DNA of 64,000 bases, taken from the NCBI RefSeq assembly GCF_014269035.2, contig NZ_JABWRP020000007.1, positions 186,001-250,000 on the forward strand, in the 5' to 3' direction. The DNA is from Pseudomonas vlassakiae. Lineage in GTDB: Bacteria > Pseudomonadota > Gammaproteobacteria > Pseudomonadales > Pseudomonadaceae. How positions within the stretch are numbered: position 1 is the stretch's first letter; each line of letters opens with the position of its first letter. Below the pieces are notes generated by a model. It was given only the letters and a program-made list of their open reading frames with translations. It was not told where the DNA came from and searched no databases. Shown here one piece after another: positions 53,029 through 61,770 of this stretch. The position numbers and the translations under genes were made by a program.

Positions 53029-55465
53029 CGGCGAACCGCCGCAACAATTCACTCGGCTGGCGCCGCGCCAGTTGCCACAACGGCCAGGCGCTGGCCAGCA
53101 GGCTGGTCAGCACACCGAGTGCGGCCAGTTGCACAAGTTGGCTGGCAAACACGTGCCAAGGCAGCCGCCAACCGAATGCCTGTACATTCACCACCGCCAC
53201 CAGGCACCAGGCCAGCAGCAGCCCAAGGGGGATTGCCAGCAGCACGGTGAAACCGCTGAGCATCAGCGTCTGGCCCAGGCTCAGCCAGGCCAGCCAGCGG
53301 CGCGGCACACCCAGCGCCCACAGCGGTGCCAGTTGCCCCAGTCGCTGCTGGCCCAGTGTCAGCTGACTGATGAACAGCGCCACGCCAGCGACGCCGAGGG
53401 TGAGGCTGTTCAGGGCGGCGGTGACGGCGAAGGTTCGGCTGAATATCTGCGTCGACCAGGCTTTCAGGCTGGACTGCTCGACCACTTGTGATTCGTCCAG
53501 GCCGAAGCGCTGCTGCAAGGTGTCCTTGACCGACGCAATCTGCCCGGGCCGGATCAACAGGCTCAAGCCACTCAGGCTGGCCGTCGTCGCGTGCTGGCGC
53601 AGCCAGTCGGCATTGACCAGCACATGCCCTTTCGGGTTGCCATAGTCGGCGTGAATGCCCACCACCCGCATGCCCTGTGGCGGGTCGCCCGGCAGCTGCA
53701 CTTCATCCCCGATGCCCACGCCCAGGCGACGCGCCAATTGTTCGCTGAGCATGGCGCCCTGCCCGCTGGCCACCTGCTCCCACGCCTTCGGCGCCTGTTC
53801 AAGCAATGGCCAGTGGCTGCGGTAGAACAGCTGGTCGATCACCCCTTGCACCTGCACCGGCCAGTGCTGCAGGCGCCATTCCACTCGCCAGCTGGGCAGC
53901 ACAGCGCTGACGCCGGGGTCATCCTGCAACTGCTGGTAGATCTGCAGCGCCTGAATGCTGTCGCGTGGCGTGACATACAGGTCTGCGGCCAGACGCTGGT
54001 CGAGCCAGCCAACGAAGGTGCGGCGGAAACCTTCGGTCATGCCACCCACTCCCACGCTGGCGGCCAATGCCAGCAGCAATGCCATCAGTGCCAGGCTCAG
54101 CGCCGGCAATTGCTGACGGCTGTCGGCGACGAACCACTGCGCCAGTGGCCGCCGGGTATGCCGTGCCAGGCCAGCGAGCAACAGGGCCAGCGTGCCCGGC
54201 AACAACAAGGCGGCCGCCAGCAGCAGCGCGGCTAGCAGGGTGAAGGCACCGGGCAGGCTGTTGCCGAAGTAACCGCAGCCCAAGGCAATGACCGCAAGCA
54301 CTGCGGCGGCCATTGCCTGACGCTTCAGCCAGGGCAGCTGGGCCAGGCGCCAGGCCTGAGGCTGAGCCAACGCCAGCAAGGGCAACCGCGCAGCACGCAG
54401 CAGGCTGTCGATGCCGGCCAGCAAGGCGCCGAGCAGGCTCACACCTAGGCCCATCAGCCACCAGTACAGCGGCAGATGCAGATGCCCCGAGACTTGGGCG
54501 CCGTACAGGCCGCGCAGGCTGGAAGCAAAATCGGGCAGCAACAGCGCTGCCAGCAGGTAGCCCGCCGCCACACCGGCAAGGCCACCGACTACGGCGAACA
54601 CGCCCAGCTCAAGGGCCAAAGCCGCCATCAACACCTTCAGGCTGACACCACACGCGCGCAAGGTGCGCATCAGGCCCCGCCGCTGCTCCAGCGCCAGGCC
54701 GATGGCCGCATGGGCGATGAACAGCCCGACCACGAATGCCAGCAGGCCGAGAGCCGTCAGGTTCAGATGAAAGCTCGCGGTCAGGCGTTGCAGGTCGCTG
54801 TCATCTTCCGCTGGCTGTACCTTCAAACGGTCGGCGAGCGCCTGCGGCAACGGCTGGTCGGTGTCGCTGACCAGCCGCGACAGCTGCCCCGGCGCATCGA
54901 GCAAAGCCTGGGCCACGCCGATATCGACCAGCATCACGCCAGGTGCCAGTTGTTTATTGAGCATCAGCGGCGGCAAGGCCTGGCCATCGATCGTGCGCCG
55001 CTTGCCCGTCAATTGGCGCAATGTATCCGCGCCGACCCAGGCTTGCCCGGGTGTGCCGATGAACGTCTGCAAGTCGAAGCTTGCCGGGTCGGCACCCGCG
55101 ACGGCCATACCCGGCAGCAGGCTCAGTGGCTCGATGCCGATCAACCTGACGGCAACGGCTGGCTCACCGGCCAGGCGCAAGCGGCCCTCTAGCACCGGTG
55201 TCACCTGCCAGCCTTGCCTGCGCAGTTGCACGTAAAGCGCCTGGTCGAAACGCTGGCCATCGCGGGCGACGAACTGCACGTGCGCCGCCCCGCTCAGCAC
55301 GGCGCTGGCCTGGGCATAGTCGCTGCGCGCCTGGGTGTTGAGGGCCTGCACGCCGGTCCACAACGCCGTCGCCAGCCACAGGCCGGTGAAGATGCCGAGG
55401 CACTGCAAACGGTGGCGCCACCAATGGCTGCCCAGCGCCTGCAGGGCGATCAGCAGGTTGTTCAT
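53018..55465 (-). CDS. ABC transporter permease, FtsX/MacB type (AttFG-like)
   Basis: An 815-residue membrane protein with two FtsX units, each with flanking periplasmic regions and about 10 helices in total. The second unit ends GVLTSLLASAWPLWQLARRQPSELL, typical of the FtsX C-terminus. It is translationally coupled to the ATPase by an ATGA overlap. The duplicated architecture resembles AttF and AttG fused in one polypeptide. It probably acts mechanically on a lipid or exported molecule; the substrate is unknown. Confidence 0.85.
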   Translation of the reverse strand: MNNLLIALQALGSHWWRHRLQCLGIFTGLWLATALWTGVQALNTQARSDYAQASAVLSGAAHVQFVARDGQRFDQALYVQLRRQGWQVTPVLEGRLRLAGEPAVAVRLIGIEPLSLLPGMAVAGADPASFDLQTFIGTPGQAWVGADTLRQLTGKRRTIDGQALPPLMLNKQLAPGVMLVDIGVAQALLDAPGQLSRLVSDTDQPLPQALADRLKVQPAEDDSDLQRLTASFHLNLTALGLLAFVVGLFIAHAAIGLALEQRRGLMRTLRACGVSLKVLMAALALELGVFAVVGGLAGVAAGYLLAALLLPDFASSLRGLYGAQVSGHLHLPLYWWLMGLGVSLLGALLAGIDSLLRAARLPLLALAQPQAWRLAQLPWLKRQAMAAAVLAVIALGCGYFGNSLPGAFTLLAALLLAAALLLPGTLALLLAGLARHTRRPLAQWFVADSRQQLPALSLALMALLLALAASVGVGGMTEGFRRTFVGWLDQRLAADLYVTPRDSIQALQIYQQLQDDPGVSAVLPSWRVEWRLQHWPVQVQGVIDQLFYRSHWPLLEQAPKAWEQVASGQGAMLSEQLARRLGVGIGDEVQLPGDPPQGMRVVGIHADYGNPKGHVLVNADWLRQHATTASLSGLSLLIRPGQIASVKDTLQQRFGLDESQVVEQSSLKAWSTQIFSRTFAVTAALNSLTLGVAGVALFISQLTLGQQRLGQLAPLWALGVPRRWLAWLSLGQTLMLSGFTVLLAIPLGLLLAWCLVAVVNVQAFGWRLPWHVFASQLVQLAALGVLTSLLASAWPLWQLARRQPSELLRRFADEG

Positions 55466-56121
55466 GACCCTTGCACCCGCCCCTGATGGAGCACGCAACG
55501 GTGCTGCAGGCACGCGGCCAGGTGCGGGCTGTGGGTGACCATCAGCACACTGCTGCCCGCCTCGCCGACCAGTTGCAGGAGCAAGGCCAGCACTTCGTCA
55601 CTGCTGGCTTCGTCCAGGCTGCCGGTGGGTTCGTCGGCAAGTAACAGCGCCGGCCGGCTGGCCAGGGCCCGGCCGATGGCGACCCGTTGCTGCTGGCCGC
55701 CGGACAACTGCTCCGGGTAGCGATCCAGCAACGCCATCAAACCAAGGCGTTCGGCCAGATAGGCCAGCCATTGCCGGTCGTGGCGCTTGGCCAGGCGCGC
55801 CTGAAAGGCCAGGTTGGCCGCCACGTCGAGGCTGCTGATCAGGTTGTACTGCTGGAACACCAGGCCGATGCCCTCGCGCCGCCACCGGGCCAGGGCCGCT
55901 TCGCCCTGGCCGTGCAAGGGTTCGCCGTCGATGAGGATGCGCCCGCTATCGGCACGGTCGAGGCCGGCGACCAGGTGCAGCAAGGTGCTTTTGCCGCTGC
56001 CGGATTCGCCCATCAGCGCCAGGCTGCTGCCGCGTGCCAGGGACAGGTCGACGCCGCGCAGGACCTGGAGCGGGCCTTGGGCGGTGGGGAACGACTTGTG
56101 CAGGTGCTCGATGAGCAGCAT
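55462..56121 (-). CDS. ABC transporter ATPase, LolD/MacB type (AttE-like)
   Basis: A 219-residue ATPase with Walker A GESGSGKST, signature LSGGQQQRVAIGRAL and Walker B LLLADEPTGSLDEAS, the LolD-like group that partners FtsX permeases. It forms the first gene of a three-gene operon with the fused FtsX permease and the AttH-type lipoprotein. Confidence 0.9.
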   Translation of the reverse strand: MLLIEHLHKSFPTAQGPLQVLRGVDLSLARGSSLALMGESGSGKSTLLHLVAGLDRADSGRILIDGEPLHGQGEAALARWRREGIGLVFQQYNLISSLDVAANLAFQARLAKRHDRQWLAYLAERLGLMALLDRYPEQLSGGQQQRVAIGRALASRPALLLADEPTGSLDEASSDEVLALLLQLVGEAGSSVLMVTHSPHLAACLQHRCVLHQGRVQGS

Positions 56122-56181
56122 GGGGGGATGCCTTCGGGGAGGTTATTGCAAGTGTATGCCTTGTATTCTGTGGTGCCTGGG

Positions 56182-56228
56182 AGATCGAGCGCCGCCCGCG
56201 CGGCGCATCGCGGATAAATCCGCTCCTA
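56182..56228. repeat. P. putida REP element, inverse copy of 30842-30888
   Basis: The 47-base unit ends GCGGATAAATCCGCTCCTAC. It is opposed by a second REP at 56289-56326, making a paired element upstream of the ABC operon. Confidence 0.8.
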
Positions 56229-56288
56229 CGGTCTGTTGCAACGTGCCGAACCTGTTACGCCAGCGTCGCCTGCCTGGGTGCATGCCGT

Positions 56289-56326
56289 GTAGGAGCGGAT
56301 TTATCCGCGCAGCGGCGCTCGGTCCC
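56289..56326. repeat. P. putida REP element, second of an inverted pair
   Basis: The unit starts GTAGGAGCGGATTTATCCGC and continues GCAGCGGCGCTCGGTCC. It faces the REP at 56182, forming a BIME-like structure between the ABC operon and the IclR gene. Confidence 0.75.
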
Positions 56327-56357
56327 GAAACCACCACAAATCTACCGCCAGCCCCCC

Positions 56358-57131
56358 CTAACCCACCAACGCATGCTGCACTTCCCCCACAGTCGCCGCC
56401 AGGCTGTCCAGGTGCAGGCTCAACACCTGTTCCACCGGTGCCTGGTCCAGTGGCCAGTGCAAGGCAATGCTCCCGGCCAGCTGCCCCTGCACCCTGACCG
56501 GCAAGGCAATCGCCCGGATCAGGAACGGCAAGCGCACCGGATACTCCCAATACCCCTCGGTGCGCTGCCCGAACCCCTTGTGCGCATCCCCTTCCAGGCC
56601 ACGCATCAGCTCTTCGCCGCACACCCGCTCATGCCGGGCCAGGCGCTGCACCTCATCGACCGCCAGCTCCTTCAGGCACGCCCGCCCCATCGCCGAATGG
56701 AACAGGCTGGCATGCTGGCCGACGATCTGGCAGTTGTTCGGATAACGCTTGCGCAGCACCTGCGGAATGGCGCTTTCCATCACCTCCAGCCGCTCGCCGT
56801 CGAAACACGACAGGTCGACTACCAGCCCGGTGCGCTCGCTCAGTTCCAGCAGCAACGGCGCAGCGCTTTCCACCAGCTGGCGCTTGAAGCGCTGCTGGCG
56901 GTCGCCGAACAGGCGGCGTGCGCACAGTCGGTACCGCCGGTCGCTGAGCCCGCGGTAGACCCAGCCCTGCTCCTGCAAGGTGGCGAGCATGCGCGAGGCC
57001 GTGGCCTTGGGCAGGCCGGTGAGGTAATGCAGCTCTTCAAGGCCCAGGGCCTGATGCTCGCCAAGCAATTCGACGATGGCCAGCGCACGCTCCACCGAGC
57101 GCACGCCGCCGCTGTCTGTCGCTGTGCCCAT
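56358..57131 (-). CDS. IclR-family transcriptional regulator
   Basis: A 257-residue regulator with the N-terminal winged HTH (SVERALAIVELLGEH... GLPKATASRMLATLQEQG) and an IclR effector domain (SCFDGERLEVMES...ALPVRVQGQLAGSIAL). GGGAGG precedes ATG 57131. It lies 68 bases downstream of the amidase gene in the same direction; it is a probable local regulator of the amidase-MFS-M20 unit. Confidence 0.88.
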   Translation of the reverse strand: MGTATDSGGVRSVERALAIVELLGEHQALGLEELHYLTGLPKATASRMLATLQEQGWVYRGLSDRRYRLCARRLFGDRQQRFKRQLVESAAPLLLELSERTGLVVDLSCFDGERLEVMESAIPQVLRKRYPNNCQIVGQHASLFHSAMGRACLKELAVDEVQRLARHERVCGEELMRGLEGDAHKGFGQRTEGYWEYPVRLPFLIRAIALPVRVQGQLAGSIALHWPLDQAPVEQVLSLHLDSLAATVGEVQHALVG

Positions 57132-57199
57132 GGATCCGACCTCCCTGTCTGTGCGTGGATGGTCATCATGCCCAGCAAGATACGGGCCGGGCCAGCCCC

Positions 57200-58657
57200 T
57201 TAGCGGGCCAAGAGGCTGGGCGGCGGGCGCCGCTCCACCCAGCGGGTCAGCTGTTCATGAGCGTAGGCCAGCTGCAGCACGGCATGGTCGGCCTGGGCCG
57301 GGCCTATGATCTGCAGCCCTGTCGGCAGGCCCGCGGCATTGAAACCGACCGGCACGCTCATGCTCGGCAGGCCGGCCAGGGTTGGCCCGATCACCACTTC
57401 CATCCAGCGATGATAGGTGTCCATGGTCCGCCCCCCGACCTCCTTCGGCCACGCCTCGGCTGCGTCGAAAGGGAACACCTGGGCCGAAGGCAACAGCAGG
57501 AAATCGTAACGCTCGAACAGTTTGTGCAGGGCCTGGTACCACGCGCTGCGGTCCAGCGACGCCTGATAGACAGCGGCGGCCCCGAGTTGCAGGCCACCCT
57601 CCACTTCCCATTGCGCCTCCGGCTTGAGTAGCGCCCGCTTGCCTGGGTCGGCATAGGCCGCTGCCAGGTTGCCGTGCACCAGGAAGTGGCGGTGAGTCAG
57701 CCAGCATTGCCACAACCGGGCCTGATCGAACGCCGGCTGGCAGGCCTCGACATCGCAGCCGAGCTCGGCGAAATCGGCCAGGGCCGCTTCGCACAGGCGC
57801 AGCACGCCGTCTTCCATCGGCAAATAGCCGTCGTAGTCACCCAGCCAGCCGACCCGTGCGCCTTTGAAATCTCGCTGCAGCCCGGCCGCAAAATTCCGCC
57901 TACCGTCATTGAGCGACAACGGCACCCGCGCATCATGCCCGGCCTGCACCGTCAGCAAACGGGCGACATCGGTGACGCTGCGCCCCATCGGCCCCTCTGT
58001 GGCCAGCTGCTGCAGGAACAGCTCGGGCGTCGGCCCATAAGGCACCCGCCCCAGCGATGGGCGCAGGCCGAACACGTTGTTGAACGCCGCCGGGTTGCGC
58101 AGCGACCCCATCATGTCGCTGCCATCGGCCACCGGCAGCAGGCGCATGGCCAATGCCGCCGCCGCACCGCCGCTGCTGCCACCCGCCACGCGGCTGTGGT
58201 CATAGGCATTGGTGGTGGTGCCGAACAGCGTGTTGTAGCTCTGCGAGCCCAGGCCGAATTCCGGTACGTTGCTCTTGCCGACGATGATCGCCCCACTGGC
58301 CCGCACCCGCGCCACGCTGATGGCGTCGTGTGCCGGCACCTGCCCGGCGAACAGCGGCGAGCCCAGGGTGGTGCGCAGCCCGGCGGTGGCGGCCAGGTCC
58401 TTGATCGCCTGCGGCATGCCATGCATCCAGCCACGGGACTGGCCACGCGCCAGTTCGCGATCGCAGGCCTCGGCCTCGGCCAGCAGGTCTTCACCAGCGC
58501 GCAGCGATACCAGCGCATTGACCTGCGGGTTGCAGCGCTCGATATGGCCCAGATAAGCCTGCATCACCTCGCGGCACGCCACCTGGCGGGCATGGATGGC
58601 CCGGGACAGGGCCTCGGCGTCGAGGGCGACGATCGGGTCGATAGCTAACGCGTTCAC
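57200..58657 (-). CDS. Amidase-signature family hydrolase
   Basis: A 485-residue amidase with the Ser-cisSer-Lys triad visible: Lys86 in AIKDLA, cis-Ser161 in VAGGSSGGAAAA, and nucleophile Ser185 in DMMGSLRNPA. The last motif has MMGS where most members have GGGS, a mild deviation. The start is GTG 58657, which overlaps the MFS stop as GTGA and has GGGAG 7 bases upstream. It hydrolyses an amide or N-acyl bond; substrate unknown. Confidence 0.88.
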   Translation of the reverse strand: MNALAIDPIVALDAEALSRAIHARQVACREVMQAYLGHIERCNPQVNALVSLRAGEDLLAEAEACDRELARGQSRGWMHGMPQAIKDLAATAGLRTTLGSPLFAGQVPAHDAISVARVRASGAIIVGKSNVPEFGLGSQSYNTLFGTTTNAYDHSRVAGGSSGGAAAALAMRLLPVADGSDMMGSLRNPAAFNNVFGLRPSLGRVPYGPTPELFLQQLATEGPMGRSVTDVARLLTVQAGHDARVPLSLNDGRRNFAAGLQRDFKGARVGWLGDYDGYLPMEDGVLRLCEAALADFAELGCDVEACQPAFDQARLWQCWLTHRHFLVHGNLAAAYADPGKRALLKPEAQWEVEGGLQLGAAAVYQASLDRSAWYQALHKLFERYDFLLLPSAQVFPFDAAEAWPKEVGGRTMDTYHRWMEVVIGPTLAGLPSMSVPVGFNAAGLPTGLQIIGPAQADHAVLQLAYAHEQLTRWVERRPPPSLLAR

Positions 58658-59964
58658 GGTTTCACTCCCAGGTTGTAGGCGGCGGCCTTGCCGGCGCGCA
58701 GTGCTTCTTTCAGGCAATAGGTGCCGAGCAATGTCAGCAGGCAGGCAAACAGCACGTAGAACGATGGCGCCACCGGGGTGCCGAGCACCTTGCTCAGCCA
58801 GGTGACGATCAGCGGGGCGAAGCCGCCGAACACCATCACTGCCACGTTGTAGGCCACCGACACACCCGTGGAGCGTACCGCGACCGGGAACTGCTCGGCC
58901 AAAGCGGTCGGCGCCGGGCCAAAGAAGCCGCCAATGGCGCTGCACAACAGCAGTTGCATCACCAGCAGCCGCTCGATCGACGGCACCGCCGCTACCCACA
59001 CATACAGCGGGTAGACCATGACGAAGAACGCCAGGGTAAAGGCCATCAGCACCGGCCGTCGGCCGAGCCGGTCCGACAGGGCGCCGGCCAGCGGGATCAC
59101 CACGGTCATCAGGCCGACGGCCAGCATCTGCACCAGCAGCACCTGGTCCAGCGGCAGGCCGAGATTCTTGTGGGCGAAGGTCGGCATGTTCACCAGCACC
59201 ACGTAGAACGACACCGTCGCGCCACTGGCCAGGCCCATCGACACCAGCAGGCTGCGGCGCTGCTCACGCAGCACCTGCCACAGGCTCGGCGCCTGGCCCC
59301 TGGCCTGTTTGCGCGCTTCCAGGAACTCCTCAGGTTCTGCCATATGCTTGCGAATCCACAGCCCCACGGGGCCGATCAGCAAGCCGAGCACGAACGGGAT
59401 CCGCCAGCCCCAGCTGTCCAGCGCCTCGGGCGTGCACAGGTGAGTGACCAGCGCCACCATCGCCGCGCCGGAGAACACCGCCAGGCACTGCCCCACCAGC
59501 TGCCACGAGCCATACAGGCCCTTGCGGTCGGCCGGCGCGCTCTCTACCAGAAAGGCCGTGGCGCTGGCGTATTCGCCACCGGTGGCAAAGCCCTGCAGCA
59601 TGCGCGCTACCACGATCAGCAACGGCGCCCCCATGCCGATGGCCAGGTAGTTCGGTGCGAAGGCGATCATCGCAATCGACACCGTCATCAGGCGGATGAT
59701 CAGCTGCATCGCTGCCTTGCGCCCCTTGCGGTCGGCATACACGCCCAGCAACACCCCACCCACAGGGCGCATGAAAAAGCCCACGCCGAAGGTGGCCAAG
59801 GCCATCAACAGGGAGCTGTATTCATCGTCCGAGGGGAAGAACTGGCGGGCGATGATGCTCGCCAGAAAGCCGTACACGATAAAGTCATACCACTCCAGCG
59901 CATTACCGATGACCGCCGCCACCACTTGCCGGGTACGCGACGCGCCTGTATTGGAAATCTGCAT
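58654..59964 (-). CDS. MFS transporter, metabolite:H+ symporter (MHS/ProP-like) family
   Basis: A 436-residue symporter with IGNALEWYDFIVYGFLA at the N-terminus, GVLLGVYADRKGRKAAM between TM2 and TM3, and GFATGGEYASATAFLVE after TM4, diagnostic of the ProP/KgtP/ShiA-type MHS group. ATG 59964 has GGAG 8 bases upstream. Coupled to the amidase (4-base overlap) and 82 bases after the M20 hydrolase gene, so it likely imports the amide that both hydrolases act on. Confidence 0.88.
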   Translation of the reverse strand: MQISNTGASRTRQVVAAVIGNALEWYDFIVYGFLASIIARQFFPSDDEYSSLLMALATFGVGFFMRPVGGVLLGVYADRKGRKAAMQLIIRLMTVSIAMIAFAPNYLAIGMGAPLLIVVARMLQGFATGGEYASATAFLVESAPADRKGLYGSWQLVGQCLAVFSGAAMVALVTHLCTPEALDSWGWRIPFVLGLLIGPVGLWIRKHMAEPEEFLEARKQARGQAPSLWQVLREQRRSLLVSMGLASGATVSFYVVLVNMPTFAHKNLGLPLDQVLLVQMLAVGLMTVVIPLAGALSDRLGRRPVLMAFTLAFFVMVYPLYVWVAAVPSIERLLVMQLLLCSAIGGFFGPAPTALAEQFPVAVRSTGVSVAYNVAVMVFGGFAPLIVTWLSKVLGTPVAPSFYVLFACLLTLLGTYCLKEALRAGKAAAYNLGVKP

Positions 59965-60046
59965 GCGGAACACTCCATTCAGGTTCAAGTGATCGCCCAG
60001 GCGCAGCCGCGCCCGGGTTCCAGCGGCAGTCGTCAATACAGCCAAG

Positions 60047-61222
60047 TCAGGCCGGCTTGAGCCAGCTCTCGGCCAGCGCGCCCCAGTAGGCGGCGCCGGT
60101 CAGCAGGATGTCGTCGTTGAAGTCATAGGCCGGGTTGTGCACCATTGGCCGCTGCACGCCATTGCCGATGAACAGGTAGGCGCCGGGGCAGCGTTGCAGC
60201 ATCCAGGCAAAGTCCTCGCTGCCCATCAGCTTGCGGGTGTTGCCATCGACCTTGTCGGCGCCCAGCAGCGCTTCGCCGACCTGCCGGGCAAAGGCATTTT
60301 CCGCGGCATGGTTGACCAGCACCGGGTACGCCGGCCGGTGTTCGATGCTGGCCTTGCAGCCAAAGCTCTCGGCCTGGCTGACGATGATCGCCCGCACCCG
60401 TTCCAGGGTCTGCGCCCGCACCTGGGCATCCAGCGCCCGCAGGCTCAGGCGCAGCAGCGCCTGTTGCGGAATCACGTTGGCCGCCTCGCCCGCCTGCAGC
60501 GCGCCGACCGTGACCACCGCCGCCTCCTGGGCATCGATGTTACGCGCCACAACCGTCTGCAGCGCCATCACCACACTGGCCGCCGCCACCAGCGGGTCGA
60601 CCGTCAGGTGCGGCATCGAACCATGCCCGCCAACGCCCTCGAGAGTGACGGTCAGCAGGTCCTGCGAGGCCATCATCGGCCCCTCGCGAAAGCCCAGGTG
60701 GCCTGCCGGCAGCCCCGGCATGTTGTGCATGCCGAACAGTGCGTCACAAGGGAAGCGCTCCAGCAGTCCATCGGCGAGCATCGCCTCGGCCCCGCCCTGG
60801 CCCTCCTCGGCCGGCTGGAAGATCAGCGTCAGCGTGCCATCGAACTGCCGTGTAGCGGCAAGGTAGCGCGCCGCACCCAGCAGCATTGTGGTATGGCCGT
60901 CGTGGCCGCAGGCGTGCATGCAGCCTTGGTGGCGGCTGCTGTAGGCGGCACCGGTGGCCTCGTGGATCGGTAGCGCGTCCATGTCGGCGCGCAGGCCCAG
61001 CTTGCGCGGGCTGCTGCCGTTGCGCAGTACACCGACCACACCGGTCTTGCCGATGCCGGTGTGCACCTCATAGCCCCACTGCTGCAGCAGCGTGGCGACC
61101 AGGGCCGAGGTGCGGCTTTCTTCGAAACCGAGTTCGGGGTGGGCGTGGATATCGTGGCGGATGGCGTGCAGGTCGCTGGCCACCTCGTTGAGCCAGGCCA
61201 GGATGTGCTGGTGTTGCTGCAT
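60047..61222 (-). CDS. M20-family amidohydrolase (hippurate hydrolase/N-acyl-amino acid type)
   Basis: A 391-residue metallohydrolase with HAHPELGFEE, MHACGHDGHTTMLLG (first metal His and Asp), PAEEGQGGAEAML (catalytic Glu) and MGSEDFAWML near the C-terminus. It belongs to the M20D group that removes acyl or aroyl groups from amino acids (hippuricase, IAA-amino acid hydrolase). ATG 61222 has AGGAG 6 bases upstream; the longer frame is not family-like. First gene of the amide operon. Confidence 0.9.
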   Translation of the reverse strand: MQQHQHILAWLNEVASDLHAIRHDIHAHPELGFEESRTSALVATLLQQWGYEVHTGIGKTGVVGVLRNGSSPRKLGLRADMDALPIHEATGAAYSSRHQGCMHACGHDGHTTMLLGAARYLAATRQFDGTLTLIFQPAEEGQGGAEAMLADGLLERFPCDALFGMHNMPGLPAGHLGFREGPMMASQDLLTVTLEGVGGHGSMPHLTVDPLVAAASVVMALQTVVARNIDAQEAAVVTVGALQAGEAANVIPQQALLRLSLRALDAQVRAQTLERVRAIIVSQAESFGCKASIEHRPAYPVLVNHAAENAFARQVGEALLGADKVDGNTRKLMGSEDFAWMLQRCPGAYLFIGNGVQRPMVHNPAYDFNDDILLTGAAYWGALAESWLKPA

Positions 61223-61340
61223 GGGGAATCTCCTCGCGCGGGTGGGGCCCGTTCTTGTTGTTCGCTTTGAGATCACGACGGGAAAGGCAGGTCGTGTTAG
61301 GCGACAGATAAACGCGAGTGGCGAGGGAGTACAAACGAAT

Positions 61341-61363
61341 GTGGTTCCGCGTAGTGGAACCAC
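61341..61363 (-). terminator. Hairpin terminator after small membrane protein gene
   Basis: An 8-bp stem GTGGTTCC/GGAACCAC with a 7-base loop lies just after the stop of the minus-strand membrane protein gene, followed on that strand by a T-rich stretch. Confidence 0.55.
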
Positions 61364-61364
61364 C

Positions 61365-61715
61365 TTAGAAGAGGTGGTTGTAGAGTGCGTAACCGCCCGC
61401 CAGTACATAGAGGCTCAGGATGATCATCGACAGGCTCCGTCCGTCATAGATATGACTCCACGGCACCACATGGACCAGCTTCTCAGGCGGTACGCTTTTC
61501 AGGTAACGGTGGCGGATGATGAAGTAGATGATGCTGATCACGGGGTAGATGAAGATGGCGATCATCGCAGCACGCAGGCCACCCACAAGCGCCAGGAACG
61601 CTGGCGTGAACAGGTATGCGCACTTTACCCAGAAATCCATTTCCACGAGGCGGTCGTGGACCTCACCGCCGGGGTGCGGTGGCTGTTTCTTGCGTTTTGT
61701 CGTCCTTGCGGGCAT
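61365..61715 (-). CDS. Small membrane protein of unknown function, Rhs-adjacent
   Basis: A 116-residue protein: a basic N-terminus (TTKRKKQPP), a long hydrophobic region around residues 34-68 that could form two helices, and a third helix near the C-terminus (SLSMIILSLYVLAGGYALY). ATG 61715 is used because GGAG lies 6 bases upstream; ATG 61733 is also in frame. No family recognised. Its place directly downstream of the immunity-gene remnants suggests a possible role as an immunity or accessory protein of the Rhs locus, a weak inference. Confidence 0.6.
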   Translation of the reverse strand: MPARTTKRKKQPPHPGGEVHDRLVEMDFWVKCAYLFTPAFLALVGGLRAAMIAIFIYPVISIIYFIIRHRYLKSVPPEKLVHVVPWSHIYDGRSLSMIILSLYVLAGGYALYNHLF

Positions 61716-61770
61716 TTGAAACTCCATTTCCATTCAGATTACTTGTGCTTTGACCCCGCCTCCATGGCCA

